Positions 1-11,200 of a DNA stretch of 64,000 nt are shown here, piece by piece. Origin of the DNA: Knufia peltigerae (lineage: Eukaryota > Ascomycota > Eurotiomycetes > Chaetothyriales > Trichomeriaceae). Each line of letters begins with the position of its first letter. Position 1 is the first letter of the stretch. Location: NCBI GenBank assembly GCA_030247855.1, contig JAPDRN010000117.1:41508-105507 (forward strand). The letters are read 5' to 3'. A program made the translations under genes and the position numbers. Under the pieces are notes generated by a model, which saw only the letters and a program-made list of their open reading frames with translations, had not been told where the DNA came from and searched no databases.

Positions 1-638
1 CTGGAACGTTCGGGTCAAGCTCGATGGTCAGAGGAAAAGCCTCGCTGTTGTATCCTTCTGAAGAGCCGAATGAGGCAATGACAATGGTCGCTGAAAGCGG
101 CGTCGAAGACCGTAGAAATTGAGAGGGTAAATCTTTCTGTGTCTGTAAAAGAGAGAAAAATCCCCAAATGATCAGCCAATTGATCCTCTTATTACCTTTT
201 TCAACGTTCTGAAGGTAAAGGAGGAAATTACCAGTTCGAGCTTTGCTTTTCCCGACTCTTTGATGCTGAAAGGGTATGAGATGTCGAGCTTCTTGGACGA
301 GTCTTGGACCAGGAGGAACGCTTGATGAGGACGTTTGGTCGTCTTGCCGTCTTGCGTGGTCAGGATGACCTTGAGTGTGTCTGCTGCTCCCAACTTCACG
401 GGTTTGGACAGTGCCTTCGAAGGTGCAAGCCTATAGAATCGGTAAAGTCAGATGCTGCCCATTTCAATCGCTGACGTGGACGCTGAACGTACTGCTCCTT
501 GAGGCCTCCTCCAACGCCTGCGCCCTTGGTTGCGACGCTGACAGACCCTTCTGTGAATGTCCATGACGCAGCTACAGCAGCCGAAGGGAGGACGCAGAAT
601 AGCAGGGCGGCCTGCGACAGCAGACCTTGCAATCTCAT
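1..638 (-). CDS. SWP1: Ribophorin II / SWP1, oligosaccharyltransferase subunit (5' part only)
   Basis: Non-catalytic membrane subunit of the ER oligosaccharyltransferase that N-glycosylates nascent secretory proteins. The ATG at 638 opens a clear signal peptide (MRLQGLLSQAALLFCVLPSA). I read exons 638-493, 430-232 and 142-1, with introns 431-492 and 143-231; all junctions are GT..AG and keep frame. The spliced product contains the beta-rich ribophorin II signature (HQAFLLVQD, DISYPFSIKESGKAKLELT, then LPSQFLRSS and VIASFGS). The C-terminal membrane region lies beyond the left edge. Divergent from the permease at 1141 across about 500 bp. Family identification rests on remembered conserved segments. 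Confidence 0.85.
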
Positions 639-1140
639 TGTTGCTGAATTTTATAGTCGAATGCAACTCAAGTTCAACGTTCAATGCCCAATGCTCCGTA
701 CGGAGTACAAGAACATGTTACGACGTCGCCAGATGGGCTTCTCCAACGCCAAGAGGTTTGAGTTATGTAAGCAGTCCAGACGAGGCGGCGAGGCTGAGCG
801 CACGTGATTTGCCGTCTGAGGGCGGCGCATACGGGCCACACGTTTAACCGGCCAATGAGTCGAAGTTTTTCCTTTTGGTAGCATCGTCCGCTCGCACGCC
901 ATCGGCGCTTTTTCTCATTGAACGGTTTCGCGATTGACATGACAGTAATCCCCAAGTTCCATCGTCCATGTTACTCAACGAATACTACATGCTGCCACTT
1001 ATCCCATAGAAGGCGTGATCGTCGTGATACATGATGGAAAACCAAGGTAAGGACCATATAACTATGATTTCCCGTACCTCATATGGCGGAAAGCCACATG
1101 CGTGACGAGCTTGCATCAACCTCTAGACCAGCCGGTCACT
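639..1140. promoter_or_regulatory. Divergent intergenic region SWP1 / amino-acid permease
   Basis: Presumed shared promoter region. It holds a TACGGAGTA motif at 699-707 inside a perfect CTCCGTACGGAG palindrome (694-705), and a CACGTG E-box at 801-806. No convincing gene was seen; the reading frames here are short and unrelated to known families. Confidence 0.5.
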
Positions 1141-2888
1141 ATGTCGTCCTTCGATATCGAGGAACAAAAGGGTCAGTCATCAAAGTCGGGCCTCGACGTG
1201 TTGCCCGGTCCTGGTTCCGACAATGTCGACGACACAGTCCATATCAGAGCCGACAAGCTCGCTCGCAAACTGTCGGCTCGTCAAGTACAGATGATCGCAA
1301 TCGGAGGCACCATTGGCACCGGTCTTTTTCTGGGTACTGGCAAATCTCTGGCCACTGGCGGCCCAGCCTCGACGTTGATCGCATACGCCATTGTCGGTGC
1401 AATTGTCTTTGTGACGATGTTGAGTTTGGGAGAAATGGCCGCGTTTGTTCCTGTCGCCGGATCCTTCTGCACGTACGCCGGCCGTTTTGTTGACGACTCG
1501 TTGGGATTTGCGTTGACATGGAATTACTGGTTCAATGATGCTGTTTCTACTGCGTCGGATATAATTGCTCTCCAGCTCTTGCTGCAATTCTGGACGGATA
1601 ACTTCCCAGGCTGGGCTATTAGTTTGATCTTCCTGATCGTCGTCATCTGCCTCAATCTGATGTCGGTCCGAGTATATGGCGAGGTATGACTCTCTGTGCT
1701 GAATGTGAAGGCTCCAACAACGGTTTATCTGACGAAATGTTTTAGGTCGAATACTGGCTTAGTTTGCTTAAAGTCGTGACGATCGTCGTGTTCATCATCA
1801 TTGGAATAGTGGTCAATTGTGGAGGCAATCGAGACCACAAGTACATTGGCGGCAAATACTGGCACATTGGAGATGCGCCTTTCGTCGATGGCATCGGCGG
1901 CTTCGCATCTGTATTCGTCACCGCCTCATTCGCCTACGGGGGAACGGAGTCGATTGCTGTCACCGCGGGCGAAACTAAAAACCCGGCCAAGAACTTGCCA
2001 AAAGTTGTGCGGAATGTCTTCTGGCGTATCCTACTATTCTACATACTCTCCATCCTCCTGATCGGTCTGAACGTACCATACAACTACCCCAACTTGAGCG
2101 AGAAATCGACGGCCACCAGTCCCTTTACGATCGTGTTTACCGAAGTTGGAAGTCATGTTGCCGGCAGCTTCATCAATGCAGTTATCTTGACAAGCGTCAT
2201 CTCGGCCGCCAACCACGCCTTGTTTGCGGGCTCGCGCCTCATGTACACACTTGCTGTCGATGGATATGCTCCCAAGGTTCTGGGAAACCTGAACCGATTC
2301 CAGATCCCCTGGATCGCAGTCTTGTGCACCTCTACCATCAGCGGGCTCTGCTTCGGGGCAAGCTATATCGGCGCTGGTCAATTGTGGACGTGGTTACAGA
2401 ACATCGTTGGCGTGTCGAATCAGTTGTCTTGGATCTGCATCGGTCTAGCCTCCTTGCGTTTCCGGGCTGGCCTGAAAGCACAAGGCCTCGAACACCTGCT
2501 ACCTTTCAAGAATTGGACGTACCCAGTCGGGCCAATCCTAGCAGTTGGGCTCAACTCTGTGTTGGTCCTAGTGCAAGGTTGGTCGTGTTTCAGTCCCACA
2601 TTCAGTGGGGTGGATTTTGTCTCCTTTTATATCGAAATTCCAATCATGTTGGTCATGATTGTCTTCTGGAAGCTGTTTAAGCGGACACGGTTCGTTCGGT
2701 TACACGAGATGGACTTCGTTACCGATCGATACGACTTGAATCCCGAGTACCGGGCAGAGCATGAGGAACTCTCAGAGGCAGGCCAGACGGTCTCGACGAA
2801 GAAAAGATGGGCTCAAGCACTCAACGAAGGAGAGGAAGGGACGTGGGTAGGCAGGGTAAAGAAAGTCGGGATGTGGCTGTTCCTATAG
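1141..2888 (+). CDS. Amino-acid permease (APC superfamily, fungal YAT family)
   Basis: Proton-coupled plasma-membrane uptake of amino acids. Exons 1141-1683 and 1746-2888 with intron 1684-1745 (62 bp) give 561 aa. The start is the ATG at 1141 (MSSFDIEEQK); a longer frame begins only at a GTG. The TM1 motif GGTIGTGLFLGTGKS lies near residue 55, after a hydrophilic N-terminus. About twelve hydrophobic segments follow, with the family's GGTESIAVTAGETKNPAK segment and SAANHALFAGSRLMYTLA in TM8. Substrate cannot be read from sequence; a basic or general amino-acid carrier is likely. A second permease lies at 26090. Confidence 0.9.
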
Positions 2889-3236
2889 TTCAGTATGTAA
2901 ATTATCGATACCATCGAGCCGAGAAACCAAAACAAGGCTCCTTACGATTTACGACAGATTATGTTCCAGAGTTTCCTTCCACGTGTATGGTGTACATGCT
3001 ATGATCAGCCTCGTAGGCGCATTGTTGTAGAAGTCACGTGTCTACAATCGCCAAGGAGATTTTTCTACTGGAACTATTCGCGACTGCGGGAGAATGCAAT
3101 TGTCCAGCATTGAACACACGCAGCAGTGGAATGACTATGGAATTCGGACAAGGACTGACTTGAGTTGGAGTTCCTGGGGTCAAAGGGTGCATTATATCTA
3201 CACCGCTCGTTCTCTGAATCGTGGGTGTCTTTCGAC
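2889..3236. other. Intergenic, permease 3' / U2B'' 5'
   Basis: Holds the permease 3' end and the short promoter of the RRM gene. CACGTG occurs at 2980 and 3035. No gene seen. Confidence 0.4.
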
Positions 3237-3925
3237 ATGGCTACGAAGGCGCAAAATGCGCCTGGCTCAAAACAGTCCGCGAATGCGGGCACTCCCAATC
3301 AAACGTATGACTTTGAAATCTGGTCTGGGATATGAGTAGCTGACCTCATTAGTTTGTACCTGCGAAATCTTCCGGAGAAGATCAACAAAAATGAACTTAA
3401 ACGCGCCCTCTACATGTTATTCACCACCTACGGACCAGTCCTCGATATCGTTACCAGCAGAGTCGGCTCGAAAGGCCAGAGTATGCGCGGACAAGCACAT
3501 GTTGTCTACAGAGATATCCAAACGAGTACGCAGGCCATGCGAGCGCTGCAGGGGTTTGACTTTTTCGGGAAAGAAATGGTATGTTCAGAATGAAGCCTGC
3601 AGACGAAAATCGCCGTTAATCTTTGCCCCAGGTCATTGTCTACGGCAAAGGACTGTCCTCCATAATACCCAAACTTCGAGGCACTTTCGAACCTCCAAGC
3701 ACAGGCAGTGGTGCAAGCGAGACTACAGCTCTACAAAAATCAATTTTCAACGCTCCGCCTTCTGGACTTTCGGATAGGCCAACAGAGAACGGCCAAACGC
3801 AGTCCGAAGTCAACGGTGAACCTCATGGCACCAAACGAACAAGAGAAGAAGAGGAAGACGAGGACGATGAAGTATCAATGGAAGAGGACGAGGATGATGC
3901 TCCGATGGAAGAAGATGACGATTGA
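3237..3925 (+). CDS. U1A/U2B''-family snRNP protein (single RRM)
   Basis: Spliceosomal snRNA-binding protein of the SNF family (U2B''/Msl1 or U1A/Mud1). Exons 3237-3304, 3353-3578 and 3632-3925 (introns of 48 and 53 bp) give 195 aa. The RRM spans about residues 22-105: RNP2 is LYLRNL, followed by EKINKNELKRALYMLF and the helix/loop typical of U2B''; RNP1 is RGQAHVVY. The C-terminus is a low-complexity acidic tail (runs of Glu/Asp, ending MEEDDD) and not a second RRM as in animal U1A. U2B'' is the better guess because of its single RRM and short length; Mud1 is the alternative. Confidence 0.8.
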
Positions 3926-4137
3926 AGCCTTTGACTCATTCTTTGGAGAGGTATGTCTGCTTTAGGCAGGGTGAATCTACAGTTTGAAGTCTCGGAAAGC
4001 GATTCGAGGTCTCGGCACGGATTCGATCTTGACCGGCCCTCAACTCGCACGCCAACATTACATCCAACTTGGAATGAAGCTTTTCAAGAGCCGTTTGATG
4101 GTCTGGCTCGATGTGCTGATTTCGAGTGTGGATGACT

Positions 4138-4863
4138 TTACTCTGCAAACAGCGCACTCGGCACATATAATCCCACCGACGTACCAATCAGACCAAGCCA
4201 GAGCAAAAGATACTCCTCCGGGGACAAGTCTCTTTCAGGCTTGAGAACGGAAAGCGCTTCTGGGGTGTTGCAAGGATGTATGAAATATGCGGGTTGGTCA
4301 GAGATTGGGTGATGCTGCACCATTAGCGTTCGCATCCATGATTCTTGTGGCGAACAGCTCCCACTTACTGCCATGCTGATTCCTCCCATCACTCCGACAG
4401 TACGGAGTGGCTCTTGCGAAGTCTTTGGTACTAGCAAGTCGTATATTTGGTCAAGGCCAAAGTCAGCCTTGCCAGGAATAGGAAGGCATGAGAACCAGAG
4501 AACAGGGACGCTGTATATTGGCGATAGGGTGATGGAGAAGTTGACATCTAAGCGACTTGTATCGTCCTTACTGTCAACGACCTGGGACTCTCAGCGAATG
4601 TTTAGATTCAAGAGAAAAGTCCATACAGTATCCCGATCGGTTGTTTCAGCTTCCACGATCTTATGCAACTCCTGCTCGTTCTCTCCACTTGCCCTCGTAC
4701 CTTCAATGAATCTTCTCTGCTTGACTCTTAATTCTTCGTCTGTGCAATGTACACTCAACCAATCTGTGTCATTCAGTTTGTCAAAGCATCGGTTCTCCAG
4801 AGCCTTGCACGCAGCACGGAATTCGGGCTCTGTTATCGCCGGAAAGGCTTGTATATACCCCAT
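4138..4863 (-). CDS. ATG10: ATG10, E2-like enzyme for ATG12-ATG5 conjugation
   Basis: Autophagy E2-like enzyme that transfers the ubiquitin-like ATG12 to ATG5. Exons 4863-4627, 4581-4369 and 4314-4138 give 208 aa. The ATG at 4863 (MGYIQAFPAITEPEFRAA) was chosen because upstream in-frame starts are only TTG. Diagnostic segments are YSVPVLWF, GGISMAHHPISDQPAYFIHP with the catalytic Cys in HPCNT, and EYLLLWLGLIGTSVGLYVP near the end. Both introns are very short (45 and 54 bp); the second is a multiple of three and has no stop, so retention would add 18 residues. Divergent from the UPF0303 gene. Confidence 0.88.
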
Positions 4864-5217
4864 TTCTCTGCTTGCATCGCGGCCGCCTGTACTGTCCCTA
4901 TGATCATGGGGGGTTGAAAGCAATGCGAATATGAGTTGACTCGTTACAAGGTATGAAGAAGAGTGATCTTTATGTATTGATCAAACAGTTCTAGTCAGGT
5001 AGATGTGGCATGAGAAAAGGTTGCCGCTCATGGCCAAGCATTTGTGACTTCGCTGAGGAGAATCTGTTTACTCCGTGTCCGTACTTTTGTTACAAAGTGC
5101 AAATGTAATCCGGGCGCGACCTCGAAATCCCCAAGATCGACGTGTTCACGTAAGACGACGTTTTTTTGATCCGGAATACTTCCAAGGCCTCCCAAACAGA
5201 GGCTTCACTTCAAAACG
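4864..5217. promoter_or_regulatory. Divergent intergenic region ATG10 / UPF0303 gene
   Basis: About 350 bp of presumed shared promoter. A near-copy of the repeated motif (TACTCCGTG) lies at 5069-5077. No gene seen. Confidence 0.4.
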
Positions 5218-5820
5218 ATGTCTGCTAGACCACTTCGAGAAGCGCCTCGAGATGTATGCAAATAATGTCAACCCTTAGTGAGGATCGGGACTCACTCTTT
5301 CTCTTTGCAGCTAGACTCAATAGCCAAACAAGAGGAAGCCCTCATCCTACCACATTTCACGGCCGACGATGCGTTGGAAATTGGTCTCTCGATCCGCAAC
5401 CGCCTGAGAGCCCTGACCCATCTCTCCGCAGTCGTGAACATCTCGCTTGCGAACAGCAACAACCTCCTCTTCCACGCCGTCAGCCGGCCCGGGGTACAAC
5501 CTGACAATGACATCTGGGTATCCAGGAAGAGAAAAACGGTACTGCGGTGGGGCGTGAGTACGTGGTTCATGCACAACAAGATGCACGGGGACGAGGAGGC
5601 TTTCAGGAAGAAGTACATGCTCGGCGAGTCGGCCGGGGAATATGCCATTCACGGAGGAGGTCTGCCCATCAGGGTCAGGGGGGTCGAGGGCATCGTTGCG
5701 GTCCTCGTCGTGAGTGGCCTCAAGCAGCACGAGGACCATCAAATTGTCGTGGAGGCTCTGGAAGAGTTCTTGGACGACACAGAGAACGAGCCCAGGTCGC
5801 CATCAGGTCCCGAGCCATAA
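5218..5820 (+). CDS. UPF0303 / HbpS-like (DUF336-type) protein
   Basis: Member of the HbpS/GlcG-like fold family, whose bacterial members bind haem or cofactors; the fungal role is not established. A short first exon 5218-5253 (MSARPLREAPRD) joins 5311-5820 across a 57-bp intron, giving 181 aa. The body carries LDSIAKQEEALILPHFTADD, LEIGLSIRNR and a Gly-rich C-terminal loop (YAIHGGGLPIRVRGVEG, AVLVVSGL) followed by HEDHQIVVEALEEF, typical of UPF0303. No signal peptide or membrane segment. The short intron shows it is resident in a eukaryotic genome whatever its origin. Confidence 0.8.
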
Positions 5821-6832
5821 CCTGGATTCTGGACGTGTGGTCTACGACTGTGGTGTGTCTATAACGGGAACTACAGGACAGTGTACATACCAAGAACTAA
5901 TCAATCTCTATCAAGGTAATTACGATCGTCTGGCGCTGGTTGCATGGAGACTCTCGACTTCAATGACGAAGCAGCGGTTTCGACATGTTTTCAATGCAAT
6001 TTCGCAGTCCTCCTACTGGGTTGAAATGGCTTCTACTATCCAGCTTCTCTTATGATTCAGCTCACAGAACTTGAAACTGTGAATAATATTTCCTACCAAC
6101 TTTGGCATACAAAAACTAGCATGCCCGTCTCATTCTTTTTGGTATTGCTTAATCTTCGCCTAATGTAGGACCGCTCAAGCTTATACCGCCTTCCTATCCG
6201 ATTCGTACATATACCCTGCTGGCAACCAGCAACTACGAATCGATATTGTATTGATAGCAACAGAGGGCAGCTGGCCAAAAACTTCCATACACGGCCCATT
6301 CCCAGACTCGAGTACTGCTCTTTGACATGGTCGCAACATTATGCTGGATCTATTAGTAGTTGTCCCTCTGCTCTGCATGCTCATAGCGATTGCGACAGCC
6401 CAAGCCACCATCTTTGCATTCATGAAGGTCTACAAATACAGCAACTCCTAAAAACCTTGACGATCTTGGAAGGATACCTAGCGAAATGGCTCAGCTGGCA
6501 CGATGAGGAATTTCAAGCAATTTGTACAGTATTCAACCAGAATATAGCATTTTCGATTGACACTGCACACGTATCCAGAGTAGTGACATTTGGTCGTAGT
6601 GGTACGGAGTCAAGAGATTGTCTTATGGCAGCCTCGTGAAGAATTTAGTCACGTGAAAGGCTGGGCTGTGGTTGAAGGCTTCCGCTCTTTGACGCGGCGG
6701 ACCGAATGTACCATCACGATCGCATCCTTCACCTTTTCGACGATTGCCAACCTCAAACACCTTTTCCTCTTACAGCATACGGTCACTTATCACTCTCTGT
6801 TCCTTGTGCCCACCTGATCGTTCGTTCTCAAC
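5821..6832. other. Intergenic, about 1.0 kb, upstream of PRE4
   Basis: Contains the 3' region of the UPF0303 gene and the promoter of the proteasome gene. A palindromic TCACGTGA lies at 6649-6656, 177 bp before the PRE4 ATG, and a one-mismatch copy of the repeated 9-mer (TACGGAGTC) at 6603. Reading frames on both strands are short and not protein-like. Confidence 0.4.
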
Positions 6833-7728
6833 ATGAACCACTATCCTCAAGCCTGGGGTCGAGTAGGTGGCTTCAATGCTACCGAAGATGAATGAATGCT
6901 AACGTCCCCAAAGCCCAGAGACGACGTCTATGGCCCCTATGACTCTTCCTACCTCAAAACTTCGATGCCGACGACTCATACACAGTCTCCTGCCGTGACA
7001 GGAACATCGGTGTTGGGTGTTAAATTCAAGGATGGCGTTGTCATTGCTGCCGACAATCTAGGTACGCAGTTCAGGTGTTTGTAGTCCCAAGTCTGCGTGA
7101 CTGACTTTCCATTGCAGCTTCATATGGATCCCTCGCACGGTTCACAGATGTCAAGCGTCTACGAACATTCCCCCCAAACACCGTCATCGGCTTTGGTGGC
7201 GATGTCTCCGACATGCAATACCTCGACCGATTACTACAGTCGCTGGACATTCGCGAGAACTACCTTTCCTCGAGCGAACACACTCTCAACGCCAAGAACC
7301 TTCACACATACCTCTCCAAAGTCATGTACAAGAGAAGAAGCGACTTCAACCCGCTGTGGAATATGATGTTGGTTGCTGGTTTGGACGACGATGAGAAGCC
7401 GTTCCTCGCAAGCGTCGATCTACTCGGCACCACATTTTCAAGTCCGACGTTGGCGACTGGATTTGGCGCACATTTAGCTCAGCCTCTTCTCCGGAAGCTT
7501 ATGCCCAATGACGAGGAAAGCGTCAAGGACGTCACGAAAGAGATGGCCATTGAAGCGGTCAAGGCAAGTTTGAAAGTACTGTTCTACAGGGACGCCAGAA
7601 GTATGGACAAATACAGTATTGCAGTGGTGACCAAGGATGGCGTGGAGCTCAAGGAAGATGAAAAGCTAGAGAACCAGAGCTGGGCCTTTGCTGATCAGAT
7701 TCGCGGGTATGGTACGCAGACCGCATAG
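6833..7728 (+). CDS. PRE4: 20S proteasome subunit beta-7 (yeast Pre4, human PSMB4 type)
   Basis: Non-catalytic beta subunit of the 20S proteasome core. Exons 6833-6862, 6914-7061 and 7118-7728 give 262 aa; the first exon codes only ten residues (MNHYPQAWGR). The mature part begins around TGTSVLGVKFKDGVVIAADN, followed by ASYGSLARFTDVKR, FGGDVSDMQYLDRLL, SPTLATGFGAHLAQPLLR and the terminal DQIRGYGTQ. These match yeast Pre4 block by block. Constitutive housekeeping expression is expected; no promoter element typical of proteasome genes was recognised. Confidence 0.93.
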
Positions 7729-8298
7729 AGGGCGCCCTAGTTAGAGATACGGACCCAAAGCCATACACATTACTCCGTATATGCACGGCGTTTGGCGAAT
7801 TCTGGTATGTGGCCGGTGGGTTTCTGTAGGCAAAGCTATGTTTAATGAGATGCAACCCAAGTTGCACTGGACTCTACGAGTGCATCTCTCTGACTGTACT
7901 GAAAAGGCCTGGGCCCCGGGCGAGGCTGACCTGCGCAATACCACAGTAGGCTATGATTGGTGAAGCCCTGGGCGTGAGTCAGTCGGCGGTTCGTCAATGA
8001 CGTCCCCGACATGATTTTTTGGAGAACATCGGGCGAGTTTACGAAGAAAATCAGCGCCACTAAGTGAATGTGACTGTTCGATTCAAACGTAGAAAAGTAG
8101 GGAGTCGTTGCATTCCTGTAGGACACCCTTCCGGCTACTGACTATTATATTCTGTTTAGATTATTCACTGGGACCCTCCAAAATATCTTTCCTTTTTGAC
8201 AGAGCGTTAAGTTGATCCGCTTGTCATCGAACCGTTCATTACCACCCACCACCCTGGATCGTACCGCCTTGGAACAACCACAACCACAGACAACTGCG
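7729..8298. other. Intergenic, PRE4 3' / NF-X1 5'
   Basis: 570 bp. An exact TACTCCGTA (reverse of TACGGAGTA) lies at 7771-7779. An open frame runs into the NF-X1 gene from 8212 but starts with TTG, so this part is read as 5' leader. No separate gene seen. Confidence 0.4.
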
Positions 8299-11200
8299 AT
8301 GGAGTCAGCTAATCCTCAGCGACCAGCGGGTCCAAGCAACCGAGGACAAAGATCTAGAAGGAGAGGCCCTCCAAGAACACCACGGCCGGCACAAGATACT
8401 CCACGAGTGGCGGGGACAAGAGCCTTTGGTGGCCAACTTACACAACTAGACGCAGAAGCACCAATGTTTGTGCCGGCCTCATTACCCCCAGTGCCTGCAG
8501 CTTCGAGCCCCAGGCCAAAGACCTCGAATCCCCGCCCTTCTCGAAATCGAAATGATCGAAGACCTGCAGCCCCAAAACAGCCGCAGTCACAGGCGAGAAG
8601 AGGCTCGTTGTCCCGATCTACAGCGCCCGACATTGCATCACGAATACACGAAGATATCTCAAGTGGTGTTTATGAGTGTGCGATATGCACGAATGAAGTG
8701 ACTAGACATTCCAAAGTGTGGTCATGTCGCACTTGCTGGACGGTGTTCCACATCGGATGTATCAAGAGATGGTCAAAGAATGAAGGCTCGGCCGTCCACC
8801 GCCCTGCTGGTCAGGAGGAGGATGACTCTCATTCAGGGAAGCAGTGGAGGTGCCCAGGCTGCAACTTGCCAAAAGACACAACGCCGTCATCGTACACGTG
8901 CTGGTGTGAGAAAGAGCTGGATCCGAAGACGATTTCAGGCCTGCCACCACATTCGTGCGGGCAGACTTGTGGTCGAGAGAGAACATTTCCCAAACCATGT
9001 CCACACCCATGTGAATTGCTATGTCACGCTGGACCATGCCCACCGTGTCCGTCAATGGGACCGACTCAGTTTTGCTTCTGTGGTAAGGAGGAGACCAGAC
9101 GAAGATGTGTAGAGACAAACTACGAGACTGGCTGGAGCTGTGGCTCGGTTTGCGGTGATATCATGCCTTGTGGAGAACACACTTGCCAACGATCTTGTCA
9201 CGAGGGTCTCTGTGGTGCATGTACCACGGAAGTTGAAGTGAAATGTTATTGTGGGAAAGTGGAAAAGAAGCTACCATGTCACGAGAAGGGCGACGAAAAG
9301 GAGAGCTTTTCCTGGACGGGCTGCTTCGATTGTGGTCAGCTGTGTGGGAGGATGATGGACTGCGGAAAGCATCACTGCGAAAAGCCGTGTCATCCCCAAG
9401 ACGAAAAAGAAGCACACTGTCCCAGGTCTGTTGATGTGGTCAAGTTCTGCCCTTGCGGTAAGACCGCTCTGGCCGAGCTAGATATCGATACTCGAAAATC
9501 ATGCACAGACCCCATCCCAAGTTGCCAAAAAGAATGCGGAAAGACACTGTCCTGCGGTCACCCGTGCAGACAAACCTGTCATTTGGACGAGTGTGAGCCT
9601 TGTACTCTCCAAGTCTCGGTGAATTGTCGATGCGGCCGAAATTCGTTCGAGGTCATTTGCCACGAAGCTTCGGAGGATCCTCCTCAGTGTGGCCGGTTGT
9701 GCAAGGCGAGTCTAAATTGTGGTAGGCACGAGTGTGGCCAGAAATGTTGTACTGGAGAGAGAAAAGCCGCGGAACGTCAGGCTACGAAACGGAAGCTGAA
9801 ACCTCTCGGGGCTGTCACGCGGGTGTTTGACGAAAACATCGAGGCCGAGCATATATGCACTCGTCCTTGTGGACGCCGACTCAAGTGTGGTAACCACGAT
9901 TGCATTGATCTGTGCCACCGAGGCCCATGCGGAAGCTGCAAAGAGGCTGTTTTTGACGATATTGCGTGCGCATGTGGCAGGACTGTCCTGCAAGCACCTC
10001 TACCGTGCGGTACACAACCTCCACCATGCAACTTCCCCTGCACCAGAACCAAGGATTGTGGACACCCTCAAGTGGCGCACAATTGCCATCTCCAAGATGA
10101 AGAGTGCCCGAAGTGTCCATTCCTGACAGAAAAGGATTGCCTCTGCGTGAAGAAGACGCTGAAAAATCAGCCGTGCTGGCGGATTGATGTCCTTTGTGGT
10201 CTGGTCTGTGGCAAAGCACTAAAATGCGGTTCGCATACATGCCGCAAGACGTGCCACAAGGCAGGCGAGTGTGAGGATGCTCACCAACATTGTCAACAGG
10301 AGTGCGGCAAGGCGAAGAAGACGTGTGGGCACCCTTGCGAACAACCGTGCCATGCTCCTTCGACGTGCAAGGAGGACAGACCATGCCCATTCAAGGTCAT
10401 GATTACCTGCGACTGTCAGCGAAAGAAGGAAGAAGTAAGATGTAACGCACGATCAAGCAATCCTGAGCCTTCTGGACGGCAGACATCACTCAAGTGTGAC
10501 GATGAATGTGCTCGATTGGAAAGGAATCGAAAACTGGCCATGGCCCTGCATATTTCGGACGACCACACTGACGACCATGTTCCGTACTCGACAGCCACAT
10601 TACAAATGTACCTCGAGGATGTCGCATGGGCCCATGCGCAGGAAGAGGCGCTTCGACTTTTTGCGGCCGACGAGACACAGAAGAGATATGGCTGCCAACC
10701 CATGAAGAGCCGACAACGGAGTTTCATTCACAGTCTCGCCGAAGATTTCGGATTTGATTCAGAAAGTCTCGACCCAGAGCCACATCGTCATGTTGTCCTG
10801 TTCAAAACACCCAAGTTTGTTGCTGCACCGATGAAGACTCTAGTACAAGCTGCGCGAGTTAAGCGAGCTCAACTGAACGTCCCTGCACCTGTTCAGAGCG
10901 CTCCAGAACGGAAAGCAGATGAGGTCAAGCATGAATACAATGGATTGATGTTGACCAAACCGAAATTTGCATTGACAGAAGATGAACTCCGGCCTGTGGT
11001 CAAAAAGGCAACACCTACCATTGATCTTGACATTGTGTTTCTGCCCAACGACGAAGGAGTGGCTCTGCTCCCGTCCATGTCTTGGGAGACGCCAGAACAG
11101 CTTACGACGCTGTTGACCAGCTTACAGCCTACTATTGCCGGCGAAGTGTCCAAACACAATCTGGCAGGGTCGGTGGTACTTTGCCAATTCGACACCACCG

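Noticed and set aside
1102..1140. N-terminal extension of the first permease
   Set aside because: The longer frame starts with GTG; the first in-frame ATG is 1141.
4864..4923. N-terminal extension of ATG10
   Set aside because: Starts with TTG; ATG 4863 fits the family start.
8212..8298. N-terminal extension of the NF-X1 protein
   Set aside because: The extended frame starts with TTG. ATG at 8299 begins a normal N-terminus.
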